DNA of 64,000 bases from Microbacterium sp. MF43 (GTDB lineage Bacteria > Actinomycetota > Actinomycetes > Actinomycetales > Microbacteriaceae): NCBI RefSeq assembly GCF_012847295.1, contig NZ_JABBDY010000002.1:186001-250000 (forward strand), written 5' to 3'. The notes under the pieces are model-generated. The model was not told where the DNA came from. It did not search any database and was given only the letters and a program-made list of their open reading frames with translations. The number at the start of each line of letters is the position of its first letter. Position 1 is the first letter of the stretch. The position numbers and the translations under genes were made by a program. This document shows positions 44,016-51,732 of this stretch, one piece after another.

Positions 44016-45601
44016 GCGACGGTCACCGGAATCTGGCGACGGCCCGTCGCCGTCGAGAGGCGGGTTCGCGACAGCGGCGCCCACGCCTGTACGGCGCAGA
44101 ACGGCGCGCACTGGTGGGCGTCGGTGGTCTCGTTGACGGTCGCCACGTGTACGCAGCACTGCGTGAGGCGTTCCTCGATCATCGTGTTGATGTCCATGAA
44201 CGGCTTCACCGTCACGCGCAGCACGCGCTCGCCCATCATCTTGCGCAGCCGCTGATGCTGGCCGGGAAGCTGCGAGGTCGCCAGCGTCGCCAGCGTGCCG
44301 ATGCCGAGGTCGCAGTTCGAGCAGATGTCGCGCCAGATCGACGACATCGACGGATGCGACAGCGAAGACTGCTCGCTCAGCAGATCGAGCAGCGAGTTCT
44401 TGACGACGTCGCGGATGGCCTTGTTGATCTGCGAGTCGGCGATGCGGTTGGCGATCATGTCGGGCTGCAGCTCGAGCAGCTCCTTCAGCCGGTCGTGCCC
44501 GATGAGTGCCGTCAGCGACTTCCAGTCGCCCGAGTCGTCCTTGAGCAGGTAGCCCACCGAGCAGCAGTGCGGATGACTGCACGGCAGCGCCGTGAGGTCG
44601 CGCCAGGTCACCTCGCCGTCGGTCTGCGGACCCAGCCGGGCGAGCACGCCCGTATGCGTGAGCCGGCTCTCGGGGTCGATGCCGGCGCTGCGCCCCGAGC
44701 CGAACACCGGCTGGATCGTGACTCCCCCGACATAGGGCGTCGCCATCGCCCGCCGGATCACCGCACCGATCTCGCCGTCGTTCACCCCGAGCGCCGCCGT
44801 CATCGTGAGCGTCGTGAAGACACCCGCCTCCGACAGCCGCTCGAGCGCGCGCTGCTTGAATCTGCGGATGTCGGCACCGCGATGGTAGGCGGATGCCTCG
44901 GCCGACTCGCCGTCGTACTGCAGGTAGATCTCGACCCGCTCGCGGTGCTTCTTGAGCGTCGCCACGAGCGCGTCGTCCTGCGCGATGCGCAGGCCGTTCG
45001 AGTTGATGAGGATGCGCACGACCGGGCGCGCGACGAGATGCTCCAGCAGCTGCTCGAGCCACGGGTACAGCGTCGGCTCGCCGCCGGACAGCATCAGCAC
45101 GTCGATGCGGTCGTTCTCCTTCGCCAGCCGTGCGTCCACCGATGCGAGCACTTCGGCGAGCGGCGCGACCGCCGTGGCCGCAGGCCCCGACTCGGCGAAG
45201 CAGGTCGGGCACCGCAGGTTGCAGTGGTCGGTGAGGTCCTGGAGCAGAATGCACGTGTGCTGGGTCTGCATCTGCGGCAGCCCGTCCTCATAGGCGGAGG
45301 GAACCGGCTTGAAGTTGCCGATCGTGTCGGGCCCGTGCACCTTCGTCGGCGCCGTCCACTGCTCGAGGTATTTCAGGATCTCGGCGGACTCGTCGTACAG
45401 CGTGCTGATCAGGCCATGGTCGGGGCATCCGCGTTCGAGCCAGATCGTGCCGTCGCGGTCGGCCAGCCAGCCCGAAAGCCGGCGGACCTCCGACAGCGGC
45501 CGGTCGGGATCCTCCTCGTGGCAGCGCGGGCAGAACGCGTTGACGTAGCGGTGGACGCGGTAGTCCCGCAACGGCATGCCTGTCCCTGCGGTCTGGCTCA
45601 T
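44012..45601 (-). CDS. Radical SAM protein, Tes/MJ0619-like (membrane-lipid-coupling type)
   Basis: 529 residues. The radical SAM cluster motif is Cys127-Cys131-Cys134 (CNLRCPTC), with LMLSGGEPTLYP after it. Extra cysteine sites flank it: FCPRC (24, 27) with GCPDHG (59), LPCSHPHCCS, ICSNCDLG, and TQCCV near the C-terminus. This N-terminal CPxC...CPxHG plus CSHPxC layout is that of MJ0619-like proteins, including archaeal tetraether synthase and bacterial membrane-spanning-lipid synthases. Next genes are a membrane protein and an Lgt-like enzyme. The start is leaderless (TATCGT box six bases upstream). Confidence 0.82.
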   Translation of the reverse strand: MSQTAGTGMPLRDYRVHRYVNAFCPRCHEEDPDRPLSEVRRLSGWLADRDGTIWLERGCPDHGLISTLYDESAEILKYLEQWTAPTKVHGPDTIGNFKPVPSAYEDGLPQMQTQHTCILLQDLTDHCNLRCPTCFAESGPAATAVAPLAEVLASVDARLAKENDRIDVLMLSGGEPTLYPWLEQLLEHLVARPVVRILINSNGLRIAQDDALVATLKKHRERVEIYLQYDGESAEASAYHRGADIRRFKQRALERLSEAGVFTTLTMTAALGVNDGEIGAVIRRAMATPYVGGVTIQPVFGSGRSAGIDPESRLTHTGVLARLGPQTDGEVTWRDLTALPCSHPHCCSVGYLLKDDSGDWKSLTALIGHDRLKELLELQPDMIANRIADSQINKAIRDVVKNSLLDLLSEQSSLSHPSMSSIWRDICSNCDLGIGTLATLATSQLPGQHQRLRKMMGERVLRVTVKPFMDINTMIEERLTQCCVHVATVNETTDAHQCAPFCAVQAWAPLSRTRLSTATGRRQIPVTVA

Positions 45602-45607
45602 CCGCTC

Positions 45608-45613
45608 ACGATA
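45608..45613 (-). promoter_or_regulatory. -10 box, leaderless promoter of the radical SAM operon
   Basis: TATCGT on the minus strand, six bases (GAGCGG) before the ATG at 45601. In the duplicated copy (46655 onward) the box is damaged to TATCGC and the ATG is deleted. Confidence 0.55.
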
Positions 45614-45741
45614 GCGGCGCGGCGTGCCGCACCGGGAGCGCCGGGCCGTTCCGGCGGCGGCCCGAGGATGTCAGCCACCCGCCGGACCGCCGTTGCGCGT
45701 CAAGAGTGAGGCGCTAAGGGACCGATCGGTGCGGTGGAGTC

Positions 45742-46212
45742 CTACCCGACCGGCGCGGGTCGCGCTTTGCGATCCTGGGTGAAATCACGGTCGGCCCAGT
45801 ACACCGGATCGACGGCGACCAGCACGTCGCCATCTTCGATGATCTGAACGAAGCCACGGTACGGCTCGCCCGTCGTGAGCACACCGGTGACCTGGACCAC
45901 CACCGAACCGTCCTCGAGTGGTTCGGTGCCGAGGATCTGGGCCGGCCGCACAGGAACGGCGCTCCCAACGACCTCGAGGGACATGGCGCACATCGTCTGG
46001 TCCGACGCATGCTCCAGGCAGAAACTCACTGAATCGGGGCGCCCGTCCGCCGCGACGACGGAATCCTGGATCCTGTCGAACGCCGCCAACGCGGCTCCTT
46101 CGCCCACAGCGCTGTCAGAATGCCACCCGGCGGCCATCGCCCCCGAGGCGACGGCCAGTGCTACGCAGCCGAGCCCGACCGACGTCGGCCAAAGAATCTT
46201 GGCTTGAACCAT
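45742..46212 (-). CDS. Secreted or anchored hypothetical protein
   Basis: 156 residues from an ATG preceded by AAGGAAG. An N-terminal hydrophobic stretch (about 8-27, PTSVGLGCVALAVASGAMAA) is a signal peptide or anchor; the following domain has two cysteines (FCLEH and TMCAM) likely forming a disulfide. Repetitive beta pattern (EDGSVVVQVTGVLTTGEPYRGFVQIIEDGDVLVA). No known family. It lies inside the rearranged segment between two copies of the radical SAM 5' region and is preceded by the hybrid pseudogene. Confidence 0.6.
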   Translation of the reverse strand: MVQAKILWPTSVGLGCVALAVASGAMAAGWHSDSAVGEGAALAAFDRIQDSVVAADGRPDSVSFCLEHASDQTMCAMSLEVVGSAVPVRPAQILGTEPLEDGSVVVQVTGVLTTGEPYRGFVQIIEDGDVLVAVDPVYWADRDFTQDRKARPAPVG

Positions 46213-46221
46213 CACGCTTCC

Positions 46222-46660
46222 TTACAGAATCGGGACGCCGGTGATATCCCATGCGAGTGTATAGGTGGGCCGCTGCCCGTTCGGAACTCCCACGGCGATC
46301 TGGGACTGCACGGCACGTTCGCTGCTAGCAACTCCTGAATCACGCCACATACTCGTGAACGAACCCGCCGCGGACCCCTTGGTGATGTCGTTGATCTGCG
46401 GCAGCCCGTCCTCGTAGGCCGAGGGCACCGGCTTGAAGTTGCCGACCGTGTCGGGCCCGTGCACCTTCGTCGGCGCCGTCCACTGCTCCAAGTAGGTCAG
46501 GATCTCGGCGGACTCGTCGTACAGCGTGCTGATCAGGCCATGGTCGGGGCATCCGCGTTCGAGCCAGATCGTGCCGTCGCGGTCGGCCAGCCAGCCCGAA
46601 AGCCGGCGGACCTCCGACAGCGGCCGGTCGGGATCCTCCTCGTGGCAGCGCGGGCGATAG
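46222..46660 (-). pseudogene. Truncated duplicate of the radical SAM gene fused to foreign sequence
   Basis: 46394-46654 is a near-identical copy of 45270-45530, codons from DPDRPLSEVR to EDGLPQ of the radical SAM gene. Compared with the intact copy, 78 bases are missing upstream (equivalent to 45531-45608), removing the start codon and the CPRC site. Past the copied part the frame continues for about 57 residues into unrelated sequence (NDITKG...AWDITGVPIL), without the radical SAM core. A 93-bp upstream flank is also copied (46655-46747 from 45609-45701). Confidence 0.82.
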
Positions 46661-46716
46661 CGGCGCGGCGTGGCGCACCGGGAGCGCCGGGCCGTTCCGG
46701 CGGCGGCCCGGCGACG

Positions 46717-47247
46717 TCAGCCGCCCGCCCCACCGCCGTTGCGCGTCGATCGCCGCTCGATGAGGACGGTGTCGCGCCACTGGCCGGCGCGGGGTCCGAC
46801 CAGTGTCTGCGCGATGCGCTCCCGGCGTCCGACCACGCGGAACCCGTTCTTCTCGTGCAGCCGCAGGCTCGCCTCGTTCTCGGGGAAGACGCTCGACTGG
46901 ATGGTCCAGAAGCCTGCGGCATCCGCCCGCTCCACGAACGCCTCCAGCAGGCGCGCGCCCACCCCTTCTCCCCTCCGCGCGGGGTCGACGTACACCGAGT
47001 GCTCGATCACCCCGCGGTAGGCGGCACGCGCCGAGACCCGGCTCGCGGCAGCCCACCCCACGACCGCGCCGGCGTCGTCCACGGCGACCAGCCGCGGATC
47101 GCCGATCTTGCCGGCGTCGAAGTCGTGCCACGACGGGGTGGCCGTCTCGAACGTGGCCTCGCCCTCGGCGATGCCCGCCGCGAAGATCGCTTCGACAGCG
47201 GGCCAGTCGCCGGGCGTCATCGGACGGATCTCGATCACGAGCAGCAT
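46717..47247 (-). CDS. GNAT acetyltransferase, ArsN/phosphinothricin acetyltransferase-like
   Basis: 176 residues. GNAT fold: N-terminal IRPMTPGDWPAVEAIFAAGI and FETATPSW are typical of the phosphinothricin/ArsN branch, and RRGEGVGARLL is the acetyl-CoA pyrophosphate loop. Its start overlaps the monooxygenase gene: ATG at 47247, or GTG at 47238 giving a GTGA overlap. In this context N-acetylation of an organoarsenical is the best guess. The last ten codons lie in sequence shared with the duplicated block upstream of the radical SAM gene, so the duplication began inside this gene's 3' end. Confidence 0.78.
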   Translation of the reverse strand: MLLVIEIRPMTPGDWPAVEAIFAAGIAEGEATFETATPSWHDFDAGKIGDPRLVAVDDAGAVVGWAAASRVSARAAYRGVIEHSVYVDPARRGEGVGARLLEAFVERADAAGFWTIQSSVFPENEASLRLHEKNGFRVVGRRERIAQTLVGPRAGQWRDTVLIERRSTRNGGGAGG

Positions 47248-48545
47248 CCTCCGCCTGCCTGGTCGGTGGAGCACACGCCGGTCGCCGGGAGCGTAAGGGC
47301 AACGGCGCTCGCGGCGGACATGTCGCCGGCGATCCAGGCGGTCACCGACCGCACCTGCTCGTACCCCGTCGCCAGGAGGAAGGTCGGGGCGCGCCCGTAC
47401 GACTTCATGCCGACGAGGAAGAACCCGCGCTCGGGCTGAGTGAGCTCGCGGAAGCCATGCGGCTCGACCGTGCCGCAGGAGTGCACGTTCGGGTCGATGA
47501 GCGGGGCGAGCAGGCGCGGCGCCTCGACGATGTCGTCGAGGTCGAGCCGCACCTCGCGCAGCATGGCCAGGTCGGGCCGGAAGCCCGTCGCGTTCACGAC
47601 GACATCGGTCTCGTGCGACGCGTGCTCGCCCCGGCGCGTGCCCACGAGCCGCACTCCTCCGTCGGCGAGAGGCTCGACGGCGCCGATCTCGAACGAGTCG
47701 ATCAGCTCGATCGCACCCTCTGCCACCAGGCGGTCGAGCCGCGACCCGAGCCGCGCGCGGTCGGGCAGCTCGTCGCCGGGGTCGGACGACACCCGCACGG
47801 CGCTGCGATTGCGGATCAGCCACGCGACGCGGGTGGGCGTGGACTCGGCCAGCTCGGCGAGGCGGATCAGCGTGTTCGCGGCGGAGTGCCCCGCCCCGAC
47901 GACCGTGACGCGGCGTCCGGCGAACCGTTCGCGGTCGCCGCCCGTCACGTCGGGGAGCGCGTGGGTGACGGCATCCGATGCCTGCTCCCATCCGATCGGG
48001 TCGAGCCCGGTCGACCCCAGCGGGTTCGGCGACAGGTAGGTTCCGGAGGCATCGATCACCGCGCGCGCCGAGAGCTCGCTCACGACGCCGTCCTCGACGA
48101 CCCGCAGCACGAACGGCGTGCGGTCGCGCCCCGCGGTGCGCGTGCGGTCCATCCCTTCGCGCGCGACGGCGACCACCCGCGTTCCGAAGCGGATGCGCGG
48201 GCCGATCTCGTCGAGCGCGGCGAGCGGCTCGAGATACTGCGTCACGAGCTCGCCGCCCGTGGGCGCACGGTCTTCGGCGGGGATTCGCCAGCCGGATGCC
48301 TCGAGCAGCCGCCGCGAGGCAGGATCGACGAGGTAGCGCCACGGCGAGAACATCGGCACGTGCCCCCACAGCCGGATCGACGAGCCGACACTCGAGCCCG
48401 CCTCGAGGATCACGAAGTCGATGCCTCGCTCGGCCAGGTTCGCCGCGGCGGCGAGTCCGACCGGTCCGGCGCCGACGATGGCCACCGGCAGGGCGGTGAG
48501 GCGGTCGGTCGTCGGCACTCTCGGCGTGAGCTCCAGCAGGGTCAT
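47235..48545 (-). CDS. arsO: Flavin-dependent monooxygenase, ArsO-like
   Basis: 436 residues. Two dinucleotide sites: FAD motif VGAGPVGLAAAANL near residue 24 and NADPH motif VVGAGHSAANTLI in the middle; VNATGFRPDL is the closing FAD contact. The C-terminal tail CSTDQAGGGCCS is cysteine-rich, fit to bind As(III) or another soft metal. ArsO proteins occur in actinobacterial and proteobacterial ars operons, but their chemistry is not settled. It is divergent from arsR across three operator boxes. Confidence 0.8.
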   Translation of the reverse strand: MTLLELTPRVPTTDRLTALPVAIVGAGPVGLAAAANLAERGIDFVILEAGSSVGSSIRLWGHVPMFSPWRYLVDPASRRLLEASGWRIPAEDRAPTGGELVTQYLEPLAALDEIGPRIRFGTRVVAVAREGMDRTRTAGRDRTPFVLRVVEDGVVSELSARAVIDASGTYLSPNPLGSTGLDPIGWEQASDAVTHALPDVTGGDRERFAGRRVTVVGAGHSAANTLIRLAELAESTPTRVAWLIRNRSAVRVSSDPGDELPDRARLGSRLDRLVAEGAIELIDSFEIGAVEPLADGGVRLVGTRRGEHASHETDVVVNATGFRPDLAMLREVRLDLDDIVEAPRLLAPLIDPNVHSCGTVEPHGFRELTQPERGFFLVGMKSYGRAPTFLLATGYEQVRSVTAWIAGDMSAASAVALTLPATGVCSTDQAGGGCCS

Positions 48546-48556
48546 GGCTCCTCCAT

Positions 48557-48623
48557 ATCGATCGATGTCGATGTTCAGTATGGGCAGGTCTATCGATGGC
48601 TGTCAATATCGACTATTGTCGAT
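48557..48623. promoter_or_regulatory. ArsR operators in the arsO-arsR intergenic region
   Basis: Three 16-bp boxes of the form ATCGAY-NNNN-GTCRAT: 48557-48572 (ATCGATCGATGTCGAT), 48592-48607 (ATCGATGGCTGTCAAT) and 48608-48623 (ATCGACTATTGTCGAT, a perfect inverted repeat). The last two are adjacent. The arsR -10 box TATTGT (48614-48619) lies inside the third, six bases before the ATG, so bound repressor would block a leaderless arsR promoter. Confidence 0.75.
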
Positions 48624-48625
48624 GC

Positions 48626-48973
48626 ATGGTCACGACGCTCCCCGTCACCGACATCACCGCGACCGCGTGCTGTCAGCCGCTCGCCACCGAGCCGCTCGCG
48701 CAGCGCGACGCCGAGCAGCTCGCCGGCACGCTGAAGGCCCTCGCCGACCCGGCGCGACTCCGGCTGCTGTCGATCGTGGCCGCCAGCCCCGACCAGGAGG
48801 CGTGCGTCTGCGACCTCATCGAGCCGATCGGTCTCGCGCAGCCCACGGTGTCGCACCACCTCAAGGTACTCACCGAGGCCGGCTTCCTCTCGCGCTCCAA
48901 GCGCGGCACGTGGGCCTACTACCGGCTTCAGCCGGGAGCCCTCGACCAGGTCTCGCAGCTCCTGGCGCCGTAA
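48626..48973 (+). CDS. arsR: ArsR-family arsenic-responsive repressor
   Basis: 115 residues, winged-helix ArsR/SmtB type with LADPARLRLLSIV and recognition helix QPTVSHHLKVL. Adjacent Cys15-Cys16 plus the CVCDL pair (60, 62) match the As(III) site of the actinobacterial repressors such as Corynebacterium ArsR, where an N-terminal CC works with a cysteine near the DNA-binding helix. Leaderless start. As(III) binding should release the operators and derepress arsO and the acetyltransferase. Confidence 0.93.
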   Translation: MVTTLPVTDITATACCQPLATEPLAQRDAEQLAGTLKALADPARLRLLSIVAASPDQEACVCDLIEPIGLAQPTVSHHLKVLTEAGFLSRSKRGTWAYYRLQPGALDQVSQLLAP

Positions 48974-48985
48974 CCCGCACGCACG

Positions 48986-49021
48986 ACAAGAAGGGCCGCC
49001 CCGAGGGGCGGCCCTTCTTGT
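48986..49021 (+). terminator. Strong terminator after arsR
   Basis: A near-perfect stem, AAGAAGGGCCGCCCC against GGGGCGGCCCTTCTT, with a minimal loop, followed by GTCT. The symmetry makes it usable from both sides, also closing the exporter operon on the minus strand. Confidence 0.88.
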
Positions 49022-49053
49022 CTAGTGGCGGATGCCGAGGCATCCGTCCCCGC

Positions 49054-49821
49054 TCAGCGGATCTTGCGACGATAGATCGCCGTGGCGAACCCGTAGGCGA
49101 CGACCAGGATGCCCACGCACCAGGCGAGCGCGACCCAGATCTCGGTGCCGACGGGCTGCTGTGTGAACAGCGCCCGGATGGTGTTCACGATCGGCGTGAC
49201 GGGCTGGTTCTCGGCGAACCAGGCGACCGGCGCCGGCATGGACTCGGTGGGCACGAACGCCGAGCTGAGGAACGGCAGGAAGATGAGCGGGTACGAGAAC
49301 GCGACCGCTCCGTCCATCGTCTTGGCCGTGAGGCCCGGAATCACGGCCAGCCAGGTCAGCGCCAGCGTGAACAGGAAGAGGATTCCCGCCACGGCCAGCC
49401 AGGCCCCGACGCCGGCGCCGGTGCGGAAGCCGAGCAGCAGCGCCACCCCGACCACCACGACGAGCGAGACGCCGTTGGACACGATCGACGTCAGCACATG
49501 CGCCCACAGCACGCCCGCGCGCGCGATCGGCATCGACTGGAAGCGTTCGAAGATGCCGCCCTGCATGTCCTGGAACAGCCGGTAGGCCGTGTAGGAGATG
49601 CCCGAGGCGATCGTGATGAGGAGGATGCCCGGCAGCAGGTAGTCGACGTACGAGCCTTCGAACGAACCGGTGTCGATCGCGCCGCCGAAGACGAAGACGA
49701 ACAGCAGCATGAACGCGATCGGCATGACCGCCGTGGTGATGATGGTGTCGGGACTGCGGGAGATGTGCCGCAGCGACCGGCCGGTGAGGACGGCGGTGTC
49801 GGCGAGAGCGTGCGTGGTCAT
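49054..49821 (-). CDS. ABC-2 type exporter permease
   Basis: 255 residues with six spans, a DrrB-type ABC-2 permease. Seen: an N-terminal TGRSLRHISRSPDTI coupling helix, then six hydrophobic segments, with the AFVPTESMPAPVAWFAENQPVTP loop between spans five and six typical of the family. ATG overlaps the ATPase stop (ATGA), so one operon: padR, DUF1048, ATPase, permease. Substrate unknown; likely a hydrophobic drug or lipid-like compound. Confidence 0.9.
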   Translation of the reverse strand: MTTHALADTAVLTGRSLRHISRSPDTIITTAVMPIAFMLLFVFVFGGAIDTGSFEGSYVDYLLPGILLITIASGISYTAYRLFQDMQGGIFERFQSMPIARAGVLWAHVLTSIVSNGVSLVVVVGVALLLGFRTGAGVGAWLAVAGILFLFTLALTWLAVIPGLTAKTMDGAVAFSYPLIFLPFLSSAFVPTESMPAPVAWFAENQPVTPIVNTIRALFTQQPVGTEIWVALAWCVGILVVAYGFATAIYRRKIR

Positions 49822-50627
49822 CGGAGGTCCTTTCGTGTCGTGGCACCGCTCGCGTCCGCGGCGGGGCCCTCTTCGCCGGAATCGCCGACGAGAGCGAGGA
49901 AGACATCCTCGAGCGAGGGCTGCTTCTCGATGTACTCGACCTGAGCGGGCGGCAGGAGCTGCTTGAGCTCGGCGAGCGTGCCGTTCTGGATGATCGTCCC
50001 CTTGTGGAGGATCGCGATGCGGTCGGCCAGCTGCTCGGCCTCGTCGAGGTACTGCGTGGTCAAGAGCACGGTCGTGCCGCCCTCGGCGAGCTGCTTGACG
50101 GTCTGCCACACCTCGATGCGGGCCTGCGGATCGAGGCCCGTCGTCGGCTCGTCGAGGAAGATGACCGGCGGATCGCCGATCAGGCTCATCGCGATGTCGA
50201 GCCGGCGACGCATGCCGCCCGAGTAGGTCGACGCCTTGCGGCCCCCCGCGTCGGTGAGGGCGAAGCGAGCGAGGAGCTCGTCGGCCACCGCACCGGGATC
50301 GTCGAGATGGCGGAGCTTGGCGACCAGGACGAGGTTCTCACGACCCGTGAGGATCTCGTCGACCGCCGCGAACTGCCCCGTGAGGCTGATCGAGTCGCGG
50401 ACCTCGCCCGCCGCCGTGGCGACGTCGTGTCCGTGCACGGACGCGGTGCCCGCGTCGGCCTTCAGCAGCGTGGCGAGGATGCGGACGAGCGTCGTCTTGC
50501 CCGCGCCGTTCGAGCCGAGCAGCGCGAAGATCGAGCCCGCGTCGACATCGAAGTCGACGCCCCGCAGGACGGAGAGGTCTTTGAACGACTTCTCGATTCC
50601 GCGAACGCGGATGGCGGTGGTGCTCAT
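49818..50627 (-). CDS. ABC transporter ATP-binding protein (DrrA-like)
   Basis: 269 residues. Walker A GSNGAGKTT (about 38), Q-loop, signature YSGGMRRRL, Walker B VIFLDEPTTGLD and switch histidine region LLTTQYLDEAEQL. The C-terminal LEDVFLALVG end is that of DrrA-type exporters. Overlaps both neighbours by four bases. Powers the ABC-2 permease. Confidence 0.93.
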   Translation of the reverse strand: MSTTAIRVRGIEKSFKDLSVLRGVDFDVDAGSIFALLGSNGAGKTTLVRILATLLKADAGTASVHGHDVATAAGEVRDSISLTGQFAAVDEILTGRENLVLVAKLRHLDDPGAVADELLARFALTDAGGRKASTYSGGMRRRLDIAMSLIGDPPVIFLDEPTTGLDPQARIEVWQTVKQLAEGGTTVLLTTQYLDEAEQLADRIAILHKGTIIQNGTLAELKQLLPPAQVEYIEKQPSLEDVFLALVGDSGEEGPAADASGATTRKDLR

Positions 50628-50998
50628 TCGGAATCCTCCTTGTTCAGTCCGCGGATGGTGTCGTTGAGACGGTCGCGCTCCTTGTCGATCCAGCGCTTGC
50701 CGGCGTAGGCCGCGGCGAAGGCCTCGGCGAACTCGACCGGGTCGTCTCCGACGATGTCGTCGACGGGGGTCTGGTCGGCCGCGGCCCGCTCCCAGAGGTC
50801 GGCGAAATCGTTCAGCATGGTGATCATCACGGCGGGGTCGCCGTCGGTGATGCCGCCGTTGTACATGAAGTAGCGCTCGAAGGCTTTCGCCGCCGTGCCG
50901 TAGGGCTCGGGCAGCGCCGCGATCCGCGCCTTGTACTGGCGGTACGCCCGCTTGTCGTCGAGCGAACCGGTCAGGAATTCGATCCACTTCGCGGCCAT
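50624..50998 (-). CDS. DUF1048 family protein
   Basis: 124 residues, helical, cytoplasmic. WIEFLTGSLDDKRAYRQYKAR and FAEAFAAAYAGKRWIDKERDRL are DUF1048 signatures. DUF1048 proteins often sit between a PadR regulator and an ABC exporter, as here. ATGA overlap with the ATPase gene and a one-base gap after padR. Role unknown. Confidence 0.85.
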   Translation of the reverse strand: MAAKWIEFLTGSLDDKRAYRQYKARIAALPEPYGTAAKAFERYFMYNGGITDGDPAVMITMLNDFADLWERAAADQTPVDDIVGDDPVEFAEAFAAAYAGKRWIDKERDRLNDTIRGLNKEDSE

Positions 50999-50999
50999 G

Positions 51000-51341
51000 T
51001 CAGTTCTCTCCTTCGGTGTTTTCGGTGTGGAGCTGGTCGATCCGTTCGGCGAGGAAGCTCCACGTCCTCCAGAACTCTTCAAGCTGCTCGCGCCCCTGCG
51101 GGTTGAGCGTGTAGACCTTGCGCGGCGGGCCCTTCTCCGACGGCACCTTCTCGACGTCGACCAGGCCCTTCTGCTCGATGCGGACCAGGAGGGCGTACAC
51201 GGTGCCCTCGACGATGTCGGCGAATCCCTGGTCGCGAAGCCGTGCCGTGATCTCGTATCCGTACGCGGGACGGCCGGCGAGGATGGCGAGCACCATCCCT
51301 TCGAGAGTGCCCTTGAGCATCTCGGTCATCTGATTGCCCAT
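51000..51341 (-). CDS. PadR-family transcriptional regulator
   Basis: 113 residues. The winged helix includes LKGTLEGMVLAILAGRPAYG and EGTVYALLVRIEQKGLV, with the wing KGPPRKVYTLNPQG, then a short C-terminal helix. Such short PadR proteins bind a drug or lipophilic ligand and control a neighbouring exporter. Strong ribosome binding site GGAGGTGAG. First gene of the ABC exporter operon. Confidence 0.93.
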   Translation of the reverse strand: MGNQMTEMLKGTLEGMVLAILAGRPAYGYEITARLRDQGFADIVEGTVYALLVRIEQKGLVDVEKVPSEKGPPRKVYTLNPQGREQLEEFWRTWSFLAERIDQLHTENTEGEN

Positions 51342-51395
51342 AGCGCCTCACCTCCTTCTACTCTGTGTCGCTGAGTACTACTAGACGGTAACACT

Positions 51396-51409
51396 AAGTA
51401 CCGGTACTT
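51396..51409. promoter_or_regulatory. Candidate PadR operator
   Basis: Perfect 14-bp palindrome AAGTACCGGTACTT, 55 bases before the padR start. A half-like AGTACT lies nearby at 51374-51379, consistent with two sites over the promoter. Confidence 0.55.
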
Positions 51410-51426
51410 GGCAACACTGAATAGTC

Positions 51427-51467
51427 GACGCGTTTCGACTCGCTCCGCTCGCTCGACGACCGGGGGG
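51427..51467. repeat. Dispersed 41-bp palindromic (REP-like) repeat, copy B
   Basis: Inverted relative to the copy at 5577-5617, matching at 38 of 41 positions. Confidence 0.75.
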
Positions 51468-51541
51468 AACGGGCGTGCGGAACGGGCATGGGGGCGCGGG
51501 AGGGGCGGCGGGAGATCCGCGCACGTGCGCGGGAAAATGAA

Positions 51542-51573
51542 GATCGCCCCGGGGCCGGAGCCTCGGGGCGATC
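51542..51573 (-). terminator. Terminator of the M28 aminopeptidase gene
   Basis: On the minus strand GATCGCCCCG pairs perfectly with CGGGGCGATC across a 12-base loop, followed by TTCATTTTCC. Confidence 0.8.
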
Positions 51574-51732
51574 ATCATGCGATGTGCGGTTTCCGTATCG
51601 GGTCCCTTTCGGGTCCTTCGTGTCTGTTTTCTCTTCGCAGGACCGAATCTACTCAGGGACCGGACGTCGTCAAGAGTTCACGAAGAAGTCGATTCGACGT
51701 CAGGTTGAACGTGAGGAACCGGCCCTCTCCGC

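Larger units (their letters stand above)
51342..51732. other. Intergenic region with PadR palindrome, REP-like repeat and terminator
   Basis: 391 bases without a gene. In order: the 51396-51409 palindrome, the REP-like repeat at 51427-51467, GC-rich filler, and the terminator at 51542-51573 for the aminopeptidase gene. Confidence 0.6.

Noticed and set aside
43698-45254. Single long 518-codon minus-strand gene
   Set aside because: Only its last 105 codons (the small membrane protein) are real; the rest is a shifted frame through the radical SAM gene.
46222-46491. Intact small gene upstream of the secreted protein
   Set aside because: Its first part is a copy of the radical SAM gene and its start codon is only an internal Met of the copied sequence; it is better read as a hybrid pseudogene.
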